Below, one piece after another: positions 5,033 through 12,313 of a stretch of DNA of 12,313 bases. Made by a program: the position numbers and the translations under genes. The DNA comes from Acidimicrobiia bacterium. Lineage in GTDB: Bacteria; Actinomycetota; Acidimicrobiia; Spongiisociales; UBA5794. The stretch spans positions 1-12,313 of the forward strand of contig JABDMN010000201.1 in the NCBI GenBank assembly GCA_013001485.1, given 5' to 3'. Within the stretch, counting starts at the first letter, position 1. Every line of letters starts with the position of its first letter. The notes under the pieces were generated by a model. The model was not told the origin of the DNA. It did no database searches and saw only the letters and a program-made list of their open reading frames with translations.

Positions 5033-5989
5033 GTGCCGGATCTGTTCGACGACTCGCTGCTCACCTCTCCACTTCCTGAGCGGGATCTTCGCCCGAATAT
5101 GCCACTCCGTGCCCTTGGAGTAGTCGCTATCGCGGTCCTCGTCGGTGGCCTGTCATGGTGGGTGCTCTCTGGCGACGGCAGCGCAGGTTCTGCGGTTCCC
5201 ACAACGACAGACGAGTCCATCGCATCGACGTCTTCAACGGTGGCCTCGGTCCAGCTCGAGGTGGTGGCGCCCGACCCTCCTGTGCTGTACCACCCGACGC
5301 TGCTACCGGCTGGATGGGAGCTATGTCGCGCTCTCGACGATTCCGCTGTCGGTGATCGATTCTGCGACCCAAATGACAGCGCGTCGTGGGTGCAGGTGAG
5401 CCTCGAGGGCGCCGGATTGGTCGGCCTCGATGCGCCAAATCCCACGGGCGACGACCACGGAGGCGTGTGGCTCGATCAGGGCGACTACAACGAAGTCGGC
5501 TATCTCAGGGCGTTCGTGTACGTGGTGGTGGCCAACCGAGGAACCATCCCCCCAGACACGCTGCTGGAGGTCGCAGCATCCATCCCGATGGTCGCCTCGT
5601 TCGACGATCTGTACGGCCGATACGAGGTCCCCCTCGACCTGTCATCGGTGACTGACGACCAGCTCGTCGCGTTGCTGTCCGGGATCGAGGGTGAGGCAAC
5701 GGTGGTGCGCCGTCCGGGAGAAGCCCAGGTCTTCAAGCCTCGCCTCTTTCTCTATGCATTCTGGGGCGACGGCCTCGTCGTCCCAGACTTCCCGGCCTCC
5801 ATTCCGCAGCCGCGACTGGTGGCAGGTGATCGCCCGATCCTCGTCGGCGAAACGACGAATGGGCAACGGGGCTACGCACTGTGGGACCAAGGGGGCTACG
5901 GATGGCGAATCGAGGGCCAGATCAACGCCGACGAGGCAGCGATGCTCGCCGTCGAGACCATCGGATCGATCTCGCAGCTCGCTCCCTAG
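5033..5989 (+). CDS. Single-pass membrane-anchored hypothetical protein
   Basis: 318 residues, family not recognised. A short cytoplasmic N-terminus (1-25, PERDLRPNMPLR) leads into one membrane helix (about 27-45, ALGVVAIAVLVGGLSWWVL). A Ser/Thr-rich low-complexity linker follows (49-73), then an extracellular region of about 240 residues with Trp/Tyr/Gly-rich beta-like segments. Two cysteines, C98 (GWELCRA) and C111 (DRFCDP), lie 13 apart and may form a disulfide, as expected outside the cell. There is no lipobox and no enzymatic motif that I can see. The start is GTG, with a TANNNT box 8 nt upstream and no usable ribosome site. It follows the CPBP gene by 56 nt on the same strand and precedes tRNA-Arg. 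The coding call is firm because of length and composition; the role is unknown. Confidence 0.85.
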   Translation: MPDLFDDSLLTSPLPERDLRPNMPLRALGVVAIAVLVGGLSWWVLSGDGSAGSAVPTTTDESIASTSSTVASVQLEVVAPDPPVLYHPTLLPAGWELCRALDDSAVGDRFCDPNDSASWVQVSLEGAGLVGLDAPNPTGDDHGGVWLDQGDYNEVGYLRAFVYVVVANRGTIPPDTLLEVAASIPMVASFDDLYGRYEVPLDLSSVTDDQLVALLSGIEGEATVVRRPGEAQVFKPRLFLYAFWGDGLVVPDFPASIPQPRLVAGDRPILVGETTNGQRGYALWDQGGYGWRIEGQINADEAAMLAVETIGSISQLAP

Positions 5990-6005
5990 CTGGGGCCTGG
6001 GCCCG

Positions 6006-6033
6006 TTCGCCCCGAATGGGTGCCGACTACGCT
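6006..6033 (+). promoter_or_regulatory. Candidate tRNA-Arg promoter
   Basis: TTCGCC (6006-6011) and TACGCT (6028-6033) are separated by 16 nt, and the predicted start is about 5 nt before the mature tRNA 5' end. Both boxes are only partial matches. Confidence 0.4.
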
Positions 6034-6044
6034 GACGGGCCGTT

Positions 6045-6116
6045 GCCCCAGTAGCTCAGGGGATAGAGCACCGGCCTCCGGAGCCGGGTGCGCAGGTTCG
6101 AATCCTGCCTGGGGCG
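6045..6116 (+). tRNA. tRNA-Arg, anticodon CCG
   Basis: A complete cloverleaf can be folded by hand. Acceptor GCCCCAG (6045-6051) pairs with CTGGGGC (6109-6115). The D stem is GCTC/GAGC (6054-6057, 6066-6069). The anticodon stem is CCGGC/GCCGG (6071-6075, 6083-6087), with loop CTCCGGA and anticodon CCG at 6078-6080, which reads the Arg codon CGG. The variable loop has 4 nt. The T stem is GCAGG/CCTGC (6092-6096, 6104-6108), with loop TTCGAAT. The discriminator base is G6116 and CCA is not encoded. All stems are perfectly paired. It sits 55 nt upstream of argS, the synthetase that charges it, a linkage I recall in other Actinobacteria. Confidence 0.98.
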
Positions 6117-6157
6117 CTCGATCCGACACCATCGCCGTTGCCTGTCTGGGGCACCCC

Positions 6158-6163
6158 TATCCT
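6158..6163 (+). promoter_or_regulatory. Candidate -10 box (TATCCT) for leaderless argS
   Basis: TATCCT matches TATAAT at four of six positions and ends 8 nt before the ATG at 6172. TTGCCT at 6138-6143 resembles a -35 box, but the 14-nt spacer is short. No Shine-Dalgarno sequence is seen. Confidence 0.45.
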
Positions 6164-6171
6164 CGTGAGCG

Positions 6172-7935
6172 ATGTCACTTCTGCAACGTCTCACAGCGCT
6201 GGTCGGCGATGCCTTCGTGGCCGAAGGTGCCGACGCATCAGCCGGCCAGGTTGTCCCATCGCAACGACCTGAGCTCGCCCAATTCCAGTGCAACGGGGCA
6301 ATGGGAGCCTCCAAGGCCCTGGGCCGAAACCCGCGTGACCTTGCCGAGGCCGTTATCGCTCGTCTCGACCCTTCCACGTTTGTCGAGACGTCTGTCGCTG
6401 GACCAGGATTCATCAACCTCGCCATCAGTGGGGAGGCGTTGGCAGCCGCCATCGAGGCGATGCATGGTGATGAGCGGGTCGGCCACCAGATGGCCGGCGA
6501 TCCCCGCGCAATCGTCGTCGACTACGGAGGGCCAAATGTCGCCAAGTCGATGCACGTCGGCCACCTCAGGGCGACGATCATCGGCGACTCGTTGAAGCGG
6601 ATAGCCCGGTTCGTTGGGCACAGGGTTTGGGGTGACGCCCACTTTGGAGACTGGGGCACTCAGATGGGTCAGACCATCGTGGGTATCGCCGAGCGGTACC
6701 CGGACCTGCCCTTCTTTGCAGCTGACTACGACTCCGAACAGAACGTCGACATCCCGATCACGCTCGACGACCTGCAGGAGATCTATCCGGACGTGTCGCG
6801 CCGAGCCAAAGAGGATGAAGAACTCGCGGCCGCCGCCCGCAAAGCAACGCTCGAGTTGCAGCAGGGTCGCCCCGGGTATCGCGACCTGTGGCGCCACCTG
6901 TACGACGTGTCCCTCGAAGCGCAGCGGGCAGACTTCACCGACCTTGGAGTCGAGTTCGACCTGTGGTTCGGGGAGAGCACGGTTCACGACCGGTGCGCAC
7001 CGATCATCAGCAACGGACAGCAAGCGGGCGTGGCCGTCGAAGACCAGGGTGCGCTCGTCGTCCACGTCGACCTGCCTGGTGACAATCGCGAATGGCCCCC
7101 GCTGATCCTCGCCAAGTCTGACGGGGCGTACACCTACGGGACCACTGACGTTGCCACCGTCGATTACCGGGCCGACGAGCTCGATGCAGGTGAGGCCTGG
7201 TACGTCGTCGACGCACGTCAGGCAGATCACTTCGAGCAGGTGTTCCGGGCGGCGCGCAAGCTCGGTGTCGCTCCTGCCTCGATGGTCCTCGACCATGTGA
7301 AGTTCGGAACGATGAACGGACCCGATGGGCGGCCGTTCAAGACTCGGGAGGGCGGGATCCTCAAGCTCAGGGACCTCATCGACATGGTCACCGAGGCCGC
7401 CATGAAGCGGATCGAGGCGCAGGATCTCGGCGCCGACATGGAAAAGGACGAGCGTTTCGCCATCGCCCGCCAGGTCGGCCTGGCTGCCCTCAAGTACGGC
7501 GATCTACAGAACCACCGGGCATCCGACTACATGTTCGATCTCGACCGCTTCGTCTCATTCGACGGCAAGACGGGCCCGTACCTCCAGTACGCAGCGGTCC
7601 GCATCAAGTCGATCCTCCGCAGGGTCGCCGAGGAAGGCATCGAGCCAGGGCGAGCGGCCGCGCCAATCAACGACGGCGACGAAGCCCTCATGCTCCAGCT
7701 GGTTCGCCTCCCCGAAGTCATCGACCGGTCGCTCGACTCGAGAGCCCCGAACCACATCGCCGAGTACACCTTCGAGCTCGCGGCAGTGTTCAACCGGTTC
7801 TACGAGCAATGCCACATCCTGTCGGAGTCCGATCCGATCGTTCAAGCATCCTGGGTGACGCTGGTGGAGACGACATTGGCCGCTCTCACCCTGCTCCTCG
7901 ACCTGCTTGGCATCGAGGTCCCGGCCCGGATGTGA
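6172..7935 (+). CDS. argS: Arginyl-tRNA synthetase
   Basis: 587-residue class I synthetase that charges tRNA-Arg with arginine in the cytoplasm. The N-terminal ArgRS additional domain (about 1-105) includes FQCNGAMGASKALGRNPRDLA and FINLAIS. The catalytic domain opens with VVDYGGPNVAKSMHVGHLR, in which HVGH (128-131) is the HIGH signature. HFGDWGTQMG, ILAKSDGAYTYGTTD and FGTMNGPDGRPFKTREGG (K390 region, in place of a KMSKS loop, as is normal in many ArgRS) complete the active site. The C-terminal helical anticodon-binding domain includes YLQYAAVRIKSILRR and the tail EYTFELAAVFNRFYEQCHIL. Length is as expected for the bacterial enzyme. ATG 6172 starts exactly at the conserved domain. tRNA-Arg(CCG) lies just upstream, and lysA follows with a 4-nt gap, so the pair is probably co-transcribed. 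Confidence 0.98.
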   Translation: MSLLQRLTALVGDAFVAEGADASAGQVVPSQRPELAQFQCNGAMGASKALGRNPRDLAEAVIARLDPSTFVETSVAGPGFINLAISGEALAAAIEAMHGDERVGHQMAGDPRAIVVDYGGPNVAKSMHVGHLRATIIGDSLKRIARFVGHRVWGDAHFGDWGTQMGQTIVGIAERYPDLPFFAADYDSEQNVDIPITLDDLQEIYPDVSRRAKEDEELAAAARKATLELQQGRPGYRDLWRHLYDVSLEAQRADFTDLGVEFDLWFGESTVHDRCAPIISNGQQAGVAVEDQGALVVHVDLPGDNREWPPLILAKSDGAYTYGTTDVATVDYRADELDAGEAWYVVDARQADHFEQVFRAARKLGVAPASMVLDHVKFGTMNGPDGRPFKTREGGILKLRDLIDMVTEAAMKRIEAQDLGADMEKDERFAIARQVGLAALKYGDLQNHRASDYMFDLDRFVSFDGKTGPYLQYAAVRIKSILRRVAEEGIEPGRAAAPINDGDEALMLQLVRLPEVIDRSLDSRAPNHIAEYTFELAAVFNRFYEQCHILSESDPIVQASWVTLVETTLAALTLLLDLLGIEVPARM

Positions 7936-7939
7936 GCTG

Positions 7940-9208
7940 ATGTCCGCGCTGCCGCTGCAGCTCCTTCCCGACAACTCGTCGGTGCTCGACGACGGTTCGC
8001 TGGCGGTAGCTGGCGTCCCGGTTGCCGACATCGCGGCCGAGTTCGGGACGCCGTTGTTCGTCTACGACGAAGACCACCTGCGTTCGAGATGCCGCGAGGC
8101 CGTGGCTGCCTTTGGTGACGGTGTTGCCTACGCCACCAAGGCGTTCTTGTCCGTAGCGATGGCGAGGCTTGCTCACGAGGAAGGGATGCACCTCGACGTC
8201 GCCACCGGTGGCGAGCTCCACGTGGCTTTGTCGGCAGGGGTACCCGGCGACAGGCTTGTGATGCACGGCAACAACAAGTCCTCGGCGGAGCTCGAAGCGG
8301 CGATCGACGGAGGCGTTGCCCGGATCGTGGTGGACTCGTTCGACGAGCTCGACCGCATCGAGGCAATCGTCGAAGGCGGCAGATCGGTCCCCGACGTGCT
8401 GGTGCGTGTGAACCCTGGGGTGGACGCCCACACTCATGAGTACCTGACCACAGGAGTCGCCGACTCCAAGTTCGGCTTCGGGCTTGAGTCCGGGAGCGCG
8501 AACCGTGCCGTCGAGCGAGCCCGGGCTAGCGCCGCGATGAATCTCGTCGGTCTTCATGCCCACATCGGGAGCCAGGTGTTCGCCGTCGACTCCTTCGAGC
8601 GCGCCATCGGAGCCCTGGCTCCGTTCGTGAACTCCCTGGACCTGCCTGAGCTATCCGTGGGCGGCGGCCTCGGCGTGGCCTATGTCGCCGGGGAAACGGC
8701 GCCATCAATCACCGAGTGGGGCAAGGTCGTCCACGACGCCTGTCAGGGTGCCGGGATTCGCGCCCGGATCACGGCAGAGCCGGGGAGGGCCATCGTGGCC
8801 ACTGGATCGATCACCGTGTACACGGTGGGGACCATCAAGCGGATCGACGGCGTCCGCACGTATGTGAGCGTTGACGGTGGGATGAGCGACAACCCCCGCC
8901 CGGTGCTGTACGGGTCGGGCTATGAAGCGTTTCTGCCACGAGATGTCATGGCAGATCGCGACCTCGAGGTGCGGGTAGTCGGCAAGCACTGCGAATCGGG
9001 TGACGTGATCGTCTCGAACGCCTCCGTTCCCACGGACATAGCGGTCGGCGATCTGTTGGCGACACCAGTGACAGGCGCCTATGGCTTCTCCATGGGGTCC
9101 AACTACAACCTCGTGCCTCGCCCTGCCGTCGTGTTCGTTGCCGAAGGCCAGGCCGAGCTCGTCGTGAGACGAGAGACGATGGACGACCTGCTCTCGCGCG
9201 ACGTTTGA
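7940..9208 (+). CDS. lysA: Diaminopimelate decarboxylase
   Basis: 422-residue PLP enzyme of fold type III that makes L-lysine from meso-diaminopimelate, the last step of lysine synthesis. K67 in YATKAF (64-69) is the Schiff-base lysine. Other family marks are LDVATGGEL (85-93), MHGNNKS (108-114), SKFGFGL (176-182), HAHIGSQV (206-213), SVGGGLG (239-245), EPGRAIV (280-286), C351 in KHCESGD (349-355) and GAYGFSMGSNYN (379-390); the last two contribute residues across the dimer interface. The frame opens at 7907 inside argS, but ATG 7940, 4 nt after the argS stop, gives the usual length. Translational coupling to argS is likely. A strong hairpin follows the stop. In Corynebacterium argS-lysA is a known operon, and the arrangement here agrees with it. 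Confidence 0.98.
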   Translation: MSALPLQLLPDNSSVLDDGSLAVAGVPVADIAAEFGTPLFVYDEDHLRSRCREAVAAFGDGVAYATKAFLSVAMARLAHEEGMHLDVATGGELHVALSAGVPGDRLVMHGNNKSSAELEAAIDGGVARIVVDSFDELDRIEAIVEGGRSVPDVLVRVNPGVDAHTHEYLTTGVADSKFGFGLESGSANRAVERARASAAMNLVGLHAHIGSQVFAVDSFERAIGALAPFVNSLDLPELSVGGGLGVAYVAGETAPSITEWGKVVHDACQGAGIRARITAEPGRAIVATGSITVYTVGTIKRIDGVRTYVSVDGGMSDNPRPVLYGSGYEAFLPRDVMADRDLEVRVVGKHCESGDVIVSNASVPTDIAVGDLLATPVTGAYGFSMGSNYNLVPRPAVVFVAEGQAELVVRRETMDDLLSRDV

Positions 9209-9221
9209 CGGTCGGGAACGA

Positions 9222-9249
9222 GAGAAGGGCGCCCGCAGGCGCCCTTCTC
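9222..9249. terminator. Strong bidirectional hairpin after lysA
   Basis: GAGAAGGGCGCC (9222-9233) and GGCGCCCTTCTC (9238-9249) form a perfect 12-bp stem with a CGCA tetraloop. It lies between the lysA stop and the stop of the convergent membrane-protein gene. Only CTTATT follows on the plus strand, so it is a strong stem without a proper U tract. It probably serves both genes. Confidence 0.75.
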
Positions 9250-9269
9250 GCTTATTCGGGGGGTTCCCG

Positions 9270-10256
9270 TCAGGTCTTCCGGGCTGTGACGAAGCCCCAA
9301 GCACCGAGGGCGATAAGAGCAACGCCGCCGATGATGATCGTCCAGATGATCGGGGTGAACTTGACCGGCTTCAACACCTCGTAGTTGTCGAGGTTCTCGT
9401 CGAAGGTGGTCACCAGGCCATCGAATCGCTGCGATACCTCATCGAGGTTGGCGAGGACGCCGGCAGTCGCCGGGAAGTTCTCGCCGAGGAACGCGTTCAG
9501 CTGGTCGGGTGCCATTTCGAGCTGCGTCGCGAGGGTCGGCAGCATCGCCGTCTGCATCTCCGTCCCCATTGCGCCGACCACCTGCAGGGCGCCCTTGGCG
9601 CCGTCGACCAGCTCCTGGGTGTAGACGGGTTCCAGGTTCTCGTTCAGCTCGTCCGCATCGCCAGCCTTACCCACCAGCGACAGGAGCAAAGGCACCACGA
9701 CCAGAACCACGCCCAGGCCCATAGCGACCATCGAGCCCATCTTGATCTTGTAGATCATGTAGCCCCCGACGAGCAGAGTCGCGATGCCTGCGAGGAACAG
9801 TCCCCACGGCACCGTCGTTGCGGGGAGATCCTCGGTGGGGATGGCGTCGGCAGAGGCGAATCGATCCTGCTCTGCCCTCAATGTCCCCAGCACGGAAGAG
9901 AACTGGGTCTCGATGTCAGGAAGCGCAGCGGCGCCCGTCGCGACCGCGGGGAAGTTCGTTTGCATCATGGCCCCGAAGTCCTGAGGCGTCATCTGCAGTG
10001 CCTGGGCCATGCCCGGCACGACTGCCGTCTCGAACTCAGTCGCTACGGCACCGAGACCGGCGACGTCTGCGTCGGCGGTGTCCAGGGACTCATCGGTGAG
10101 GATCGGACGGAAGTCGTCGATGAGATCCTCGAAGGCCGGCCCCACCTCGAACAGGTTGTTGGAGAACACCGAGAAGATGAACACCACCCCAACCAGAATC
10201 ACCAGAGCAGCTGCGGTCCACGCCTGCCATCCCTTGTCTGTGATCGCCGAAACCAT
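9270..10256 (-). CDS. Four-span membrane protein with two homologous halves, function unknown
   Basis: 328 residues, family not named. Four membrane helices (about 15-34, 150-169, 174-196, 300-323) bracket two extracytoplasmic helical regions. These repeat each other: residues 73-133 align without gaps to 232-292 (offset 159), with roughly a third identical. Shared marks include P81/P240, the LxM-xP pattern (87-91 and 246-250) and NFPA at 101-104 and 260-263. Each half is therefore helix, external domain, helix, which indicates an internal duplication. No catalytic motif is visible. ATG 10256 is supported by AGGAGG 9 nt upstream; the longer frame from 10337 lacks this and has a non-membrane, Arg/Pro-rich extension. 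It lies opposite to lysA and hom, between two genes that are adjacent in other Actinobacteria. Confidence 0.87.
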   Translation of the reverse strand: MVSAITDKGWQAWTAAALVILVGVVFIFSVFSNNLFEVGPAFEDLIDDFRPILTDESLDTADADVAGLGAVATEFETAVVPGMAQALQMTPQDFGAMMQTNFPAVATGAAALPDIETQFSSVLGTLRAEQDRFASADAIPTEDLPATTVPWGLFLAGIATLLVGGYMIYKIKMGSMVAMGLGVVLVVVPLLLSLVGKAGDADELNENLEPVYTQELVDGAKGALQVVGAMGTEMQTAMLPTLATQLEMAPDQLNAFLGENFPATAGVLANLDEVSQRFDGLVTTFDENLDNYEVLKPVKFTPIIWTIIIGGVALIALGAWGFVTARKT

Positions 10257-10265
10257 TGATTCAAT

Positions 10266-10271
10266 CCTCCT
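10266..10271 (-). promoter_or_regulatory. Ribosome-binding site deciding the membrane-protein start
   Basis: AGGAGG on the minus strand, 9 nt before the ATG at 10256. Confidence 0.75.
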
Positions 10272-10310
10272 CGCGAGCGCGCCCCAGTGGCGGGGCGTTG
10301 GCCTGGCCCG

Positions 10311-10337
10311 AGGGTATGGGAGGTGATGAGCCCGCAA
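10311..10337 (-). promoter_or_regulatory. Candidate promoter of the duplicated membrane protein
   Basis: On the minus strand TTGCGG (plus 10332-10337) precedes TACCCT (plus 10311-10316) by 15 nt. The leader of about 48 nt would hold a small hairpin (GCCCC 10281-10285 with GGGGC 10292-10296) before the ribosome site. Weak to moderate match. Confidence 0.35.
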
Positions 10338-10464
10338 CTAGGGCACTCCGTCGGGCGGTGGCCGCCACCTGTCACCGATCGAGGTCGGGGAATGGTCGAG
10401 TGGGCGGCCACAACGGGGGAGCTGCCGATGTGGCGGTATCGGCGGAAACGCTGCGCTCCATCTG

Positions 10465-10470
10465 TACCAT
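10465..10470 (+). promoter_or_regulatory. Candidate -10 box (TACCAT) for hom
   Basis: TACCAT (four of six to TATAAT) ends 11 nt before ATG 10482, so the leader would be only about 4-5 nt with no room for a Shine-Dalgarno site. The rest of the gap, 10338-10464, shows no other gene; it holds only a short quasi-palindrome GGTGGC-C-GCCACC at 10357-10369. Confidence 0.35.
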
Positions 10471-10481
10471 CTCGCCCCGAT

Positions 10482-11768
10482 ATGAACACCACCATCGGCA
10501 TCGGTTTCCTTGGAGCAGGCACCGTCGGCGGGACCCTCATCAGGCGCCTCGTCGACGATCAAAGCGCGATCTCGGCCAAGACGGGCCTCGACCTTCGCGT
10601 GGTCAAGGTCGCCGTACGCGACGCATCGAAGGATCGAGCGTTCACGGTCGAAGACGGCGTCATCACCACTGACCCGGCAGACGTCATCGACAACCCCGAC
10701 GTGGCGCTGGTCGTCGAGCTGATGGGCGGCGAGGACCCTGCGGGCGACTTCGTGGCCCGTGCTCTTGCCGCCGGCAAGCCGGTGGTTACTGCCAACAAAG
10801 CTCTCATCGCGGCCCGCGGCCCGGAGTTGATCGCTGCTGCCGAATCCGCAGGTGTCCCGTTGCTGTACGAGGCCGCCGTGGGAGGGGGCATCCCGATCAT
10901 CCGCCCTCTCGCCGAGACGCTGGCCGGAGAGCAGATCACGCGGGTGATGGGCATCGTCAACGGCACCACCAACTACATCCTCACCCAGATGGAGGGCGGC
11001 GAGTCGTACCCCGAAGCACTCGCTGAGGCACAACGCCTGGGCTACGCAGAGCCAGACCCCACCGCCGACGTCTCAGGAGCGGACGCTGCTTCGAAAGCCG
11101 CGATTCTCGCAAGCCTTGCCTTTGGCACCTGGGTTGGCTTCGACGCCGTCCACCACGAGGGCATCGACCGCCTGGCGCCGGCCGACATGGAGGCAGCGCG
11201 CGACCTTGGGTACACCATCAAGTTGCTGGGGATCGCCGAGCGTCACGGAACGGGAGTGAACGCCAGGGTGCATCCGGCGATGATCCCCACCGACCATCCA
11301 CTCGCCGCGATACGCGGTGCGACGAATGCCATCTACGTCGAGGGTCCCGCGGTCGAGGAACTGCTGTTCGCCGGGCCCGGAGCCGGGGGAGAGCCGACGG
11401 CATCTGCGGTACTCGGCGACGTGATCGATGCGGCACGCGAAATCCTCGCCGGGGCCCAGGTCGCCCCACGGATCAGGTTCTCTCCGGGCGACATCGTCGA
11501 CTTCGGTGACATCTCCACGAAGTGGTACGTGCGACTTCTCGTCGTCGACGCACCCGGCGTGCTCGCAAGGGTCGCCGGCGCCTTCGGCGATGCCGGGGTT
11601 TCGATCATGTCCGTTCGTCAGGAGGGCCGCGACGACACGGCATCCCTCCTGCTCATCACCCACGGTGCGGCCGAGGCGAATCAGCGCAAGGCCGTCGAAG
11701 CCGTCGACGCCCTCGATGTCGTGAATGAGGTGGCTGCGGTGATCCGTGTGGTCAGCGACGAAGCATGA
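10482..11768 (+). CDS. hom: Homoserine dehydrogenase with C-terminal ACT domain
   Basis: 428-residue NAD(P)H-dependent enzyme that reduces aspartate semialdehyde to homoserine, the branch point to threonine and methionine. The Rossmann domain starts at once with FLGAGTVGG (9-17). [10 protein letters not shown] (101-110) contains K106, and [11 protein letters not shown] (130-140) and [11 protein letters not shown] (157-167) are the classic substrate-site motifs. [12 protein letters not shown] (199-210) carries the catalytic-type lysine K205, and [12 protein letters not shown] (299-310) closes the domain. Residues 348-428 form an ACT domain ([20 protein letters not shown]), the regulatory module that gives threonine feedback inhibition in related enzymes. 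The frame is open back to 10287, but that extension is Arg/Trp-rich and unlike the family, so ATG 10482 is chosen. It overlaps thrC by ATGA. There is no fused aspartokinase domain. Confidence 0.98.
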   Translation: MNTTIGIGFLGAGTVGGTLIRRLVDDQSAISAKTGLDLRVVKVAVRDASKDRAFTVEDGVITTDPADVIDNPDVALVVELMGGEDPAGDFVARALAAGKPVVTANKALIAARGPELIAAAESAGVPLLYEAAVGGGIPIIRPLAETLAGEQITRVMGIVNGTTNYILTQMEGGESYPEALAEAQRLGYAEPDPTADVSGADAASKAAILASLAFGTWVGFDAVHHEGIDRLAPADMEAARDLGYTIKLLGIAERHGTGVNARVHPAMIPTDHPLAAIRGATNAIYVEGPAVEELLFAGPGAGGEPTASAVLGDVIDAAREILAGAQVAPRIRFSPGDIVDFGDISTKWYVRLLVVDAPGVLARVAGAFGDAGVSIMSVRQEGRDDTASLLLITHGAAEANQRKAVEAVDALDVVNEVAAVIRVVSDEA

Positions 11769-12313
11769 GTGCTTGGCGTGGCCTCATCGAGGAGTTCCGC
11801 GATCGTCTCCCGGTGGCGGACGACACCCCGGTCGTGACGTTGCGCGAAGGACACACCCCGCTCATCCCTGCCCCTGAGATCGGTCGACTCGTTTCGCGAG
11901 AGGTGTTCCTGAAGTACGAAGGCACCAATCCCACCGGGTCGTTCAAGGACCGTGGGATGACCCTGGCTGTTTCCAAGGCGATCGAGTCAGGTGCCCGGGC
12001 TATCGCCTGCGCATCGACCGGAAACACGTCGGCCTCTGCTGCGGCGTACGCGGCCCGCGCCGGCATCGCGTGTTTCGTCGTGCTGCCAGCGGGCAAGATC
12101 GCTCGAGGCAAGCTGTCCCAGGCGATCGCCCACGGCGCGACGGTCGTGCCGATCGATGGCAACTTCGACGACGCGCTTGCCGTTGTGCTCGAGCTCACGT
12201 CCAGTCACGACGTGGCGCTCGTCAACTCGCTCAACCCCTATCGAATCGATGGCCAGCAGACAGCGGCCTGGGAGGTGATCGACCAGCTCGGCACCGCCCC
12301 TGCGGTGCACGCC
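11765..12313 (+). CDS. thrC: Threonine synthase (3' end beyond window)
   Basis: First 183 residues of the PLP enzyme (fold type II) that turns O-phosphohomoserine into threonine. ATG 11765 overlaps the hom stop as ATGA, so translation is coupled. The N-terminal region has [13 protein letters not shown] and LREGHTPLI (26-34). K61 in [11 protein letters not shown] (55-65) binds PLP, and [18 protein letters not shown] (83-100) holds the phosphate-binding SxGN loop. [20 protein letters not shown] (113-132) and [17 protein letters not shown] (154-170) are typical of the shorter, bacterial-type threonine synthases. The frame is open to the last base, about half of the expected length. In Actinobacteria thrB and then rho commonly follow; this cannot be seen here. 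Homoserine from hom feeds this step after phosphorylation. Confidence 0.97.
   Translation, partial: MSAWRGLIEEFRDRLPVADDTPVVTLREGHTPLIPAPEIGRLVSREVFLKYEGTNPTGSFKDRGMTLAVSKAIESGARAIACASTGNTSASAAAYAARAGIACFVVLPAGKIARGKLSQAIAHGATVVPIDGNFDDALAVVLELTSSHDVALVNSLNPYRIDGQQTAAWEVIDQLGTAPAVHA

Noticed and set aside
6238..7296. Minus-strand frame of 352 codons inside argS
   Set aside because: It is antisense to an unambiguous argS; such frames are common opposite high-GC genes.
10287..10481. N-terminal extension of hom by 65 codons
   Set aside because: The Trp/Arg/Pro-rich sequence has no similarity to the family, and the Rossmann fold begins immediately at ATG 10482.
1..12313. Mobile elements, CRISPR arrays, prophage or defence islands
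   Set aside because: No transposase, integrase, evenly spaced repeats or toxin-antitoxin pairs were found; gene content and composition are uniform and chromosomal.

Overview
The window is high-GC bacterial DNA that reads as the core chromosome of an actinobacterium. The evidence is a WhiB1-type WhiB protein, a DUF3107 protein, an Mrp ATPase with an actinobacterial-looking C-terminal half, and the gene order tRNA-Arg, argS, lysA, hom, thrC, which is the order I recall from Mycobacterium and Corynebacterium. A deep-branching class such as Acidimicrobiia is my guess; it rests on general sequence feel and is not demonstrated. I see no transposase, integrase, prophage gene or CRISPR array. No stretch over 300 bp lacks a gene.

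Region 1 (1-1754): the 3' part of an Mrp/ApbC Fe-S carrier ATPase whose start lies before the window, a DUF3107 gene, and a convergent whiB1-like gene. Upstream of whiB1 is a perfect TGTGA-N6-TCACA palindrome, the consensus of CRP/FNR-type cAMP receptor proteins, within a larger inverted repeat.

Region 2 (1755-4187): a YqeY-family gene overlaps by ATGA a stand-alone ATP-dependent DNA ligase. The ligase faces a Ku gene on the other strand, which makes a compact bacterial non-homologous end-joining (NHEJ) locus. Between the two lies an open 50-residue frame on the Ku strand that would encode a small single-span membrane protein.

Region 3 (4188-5989): a CPBP-family membrane protein and a single-pass anchored protein of unknown function, both on the plus strand.

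Region 4 (6045-12313): tRNA-Arg(CCG), argS and lysA lead into the aspartate-family pathway genes hom and thrC; thrC runs off the window end. Between lysA and hom sits an opposite-strand gene for a four-span membrane protein made of two homologous halves. It interrupts the usual lysA-hom junction.

Regulatory theme: most first genes of plus-strand units have no Shine-Dalgarno sequence. Instead they carry a TANNNT -10 box 6-8 nt before the start codon (DUF3107, yqeY, CPBP, anchored protein, argS; hom has 11 nt). This is the layout expected for leaderless transcripts. The minus-strand genes ku and the duplicated membrane protein have strong Shine-Dalgarno sites, and whiB1 has a weaker one.
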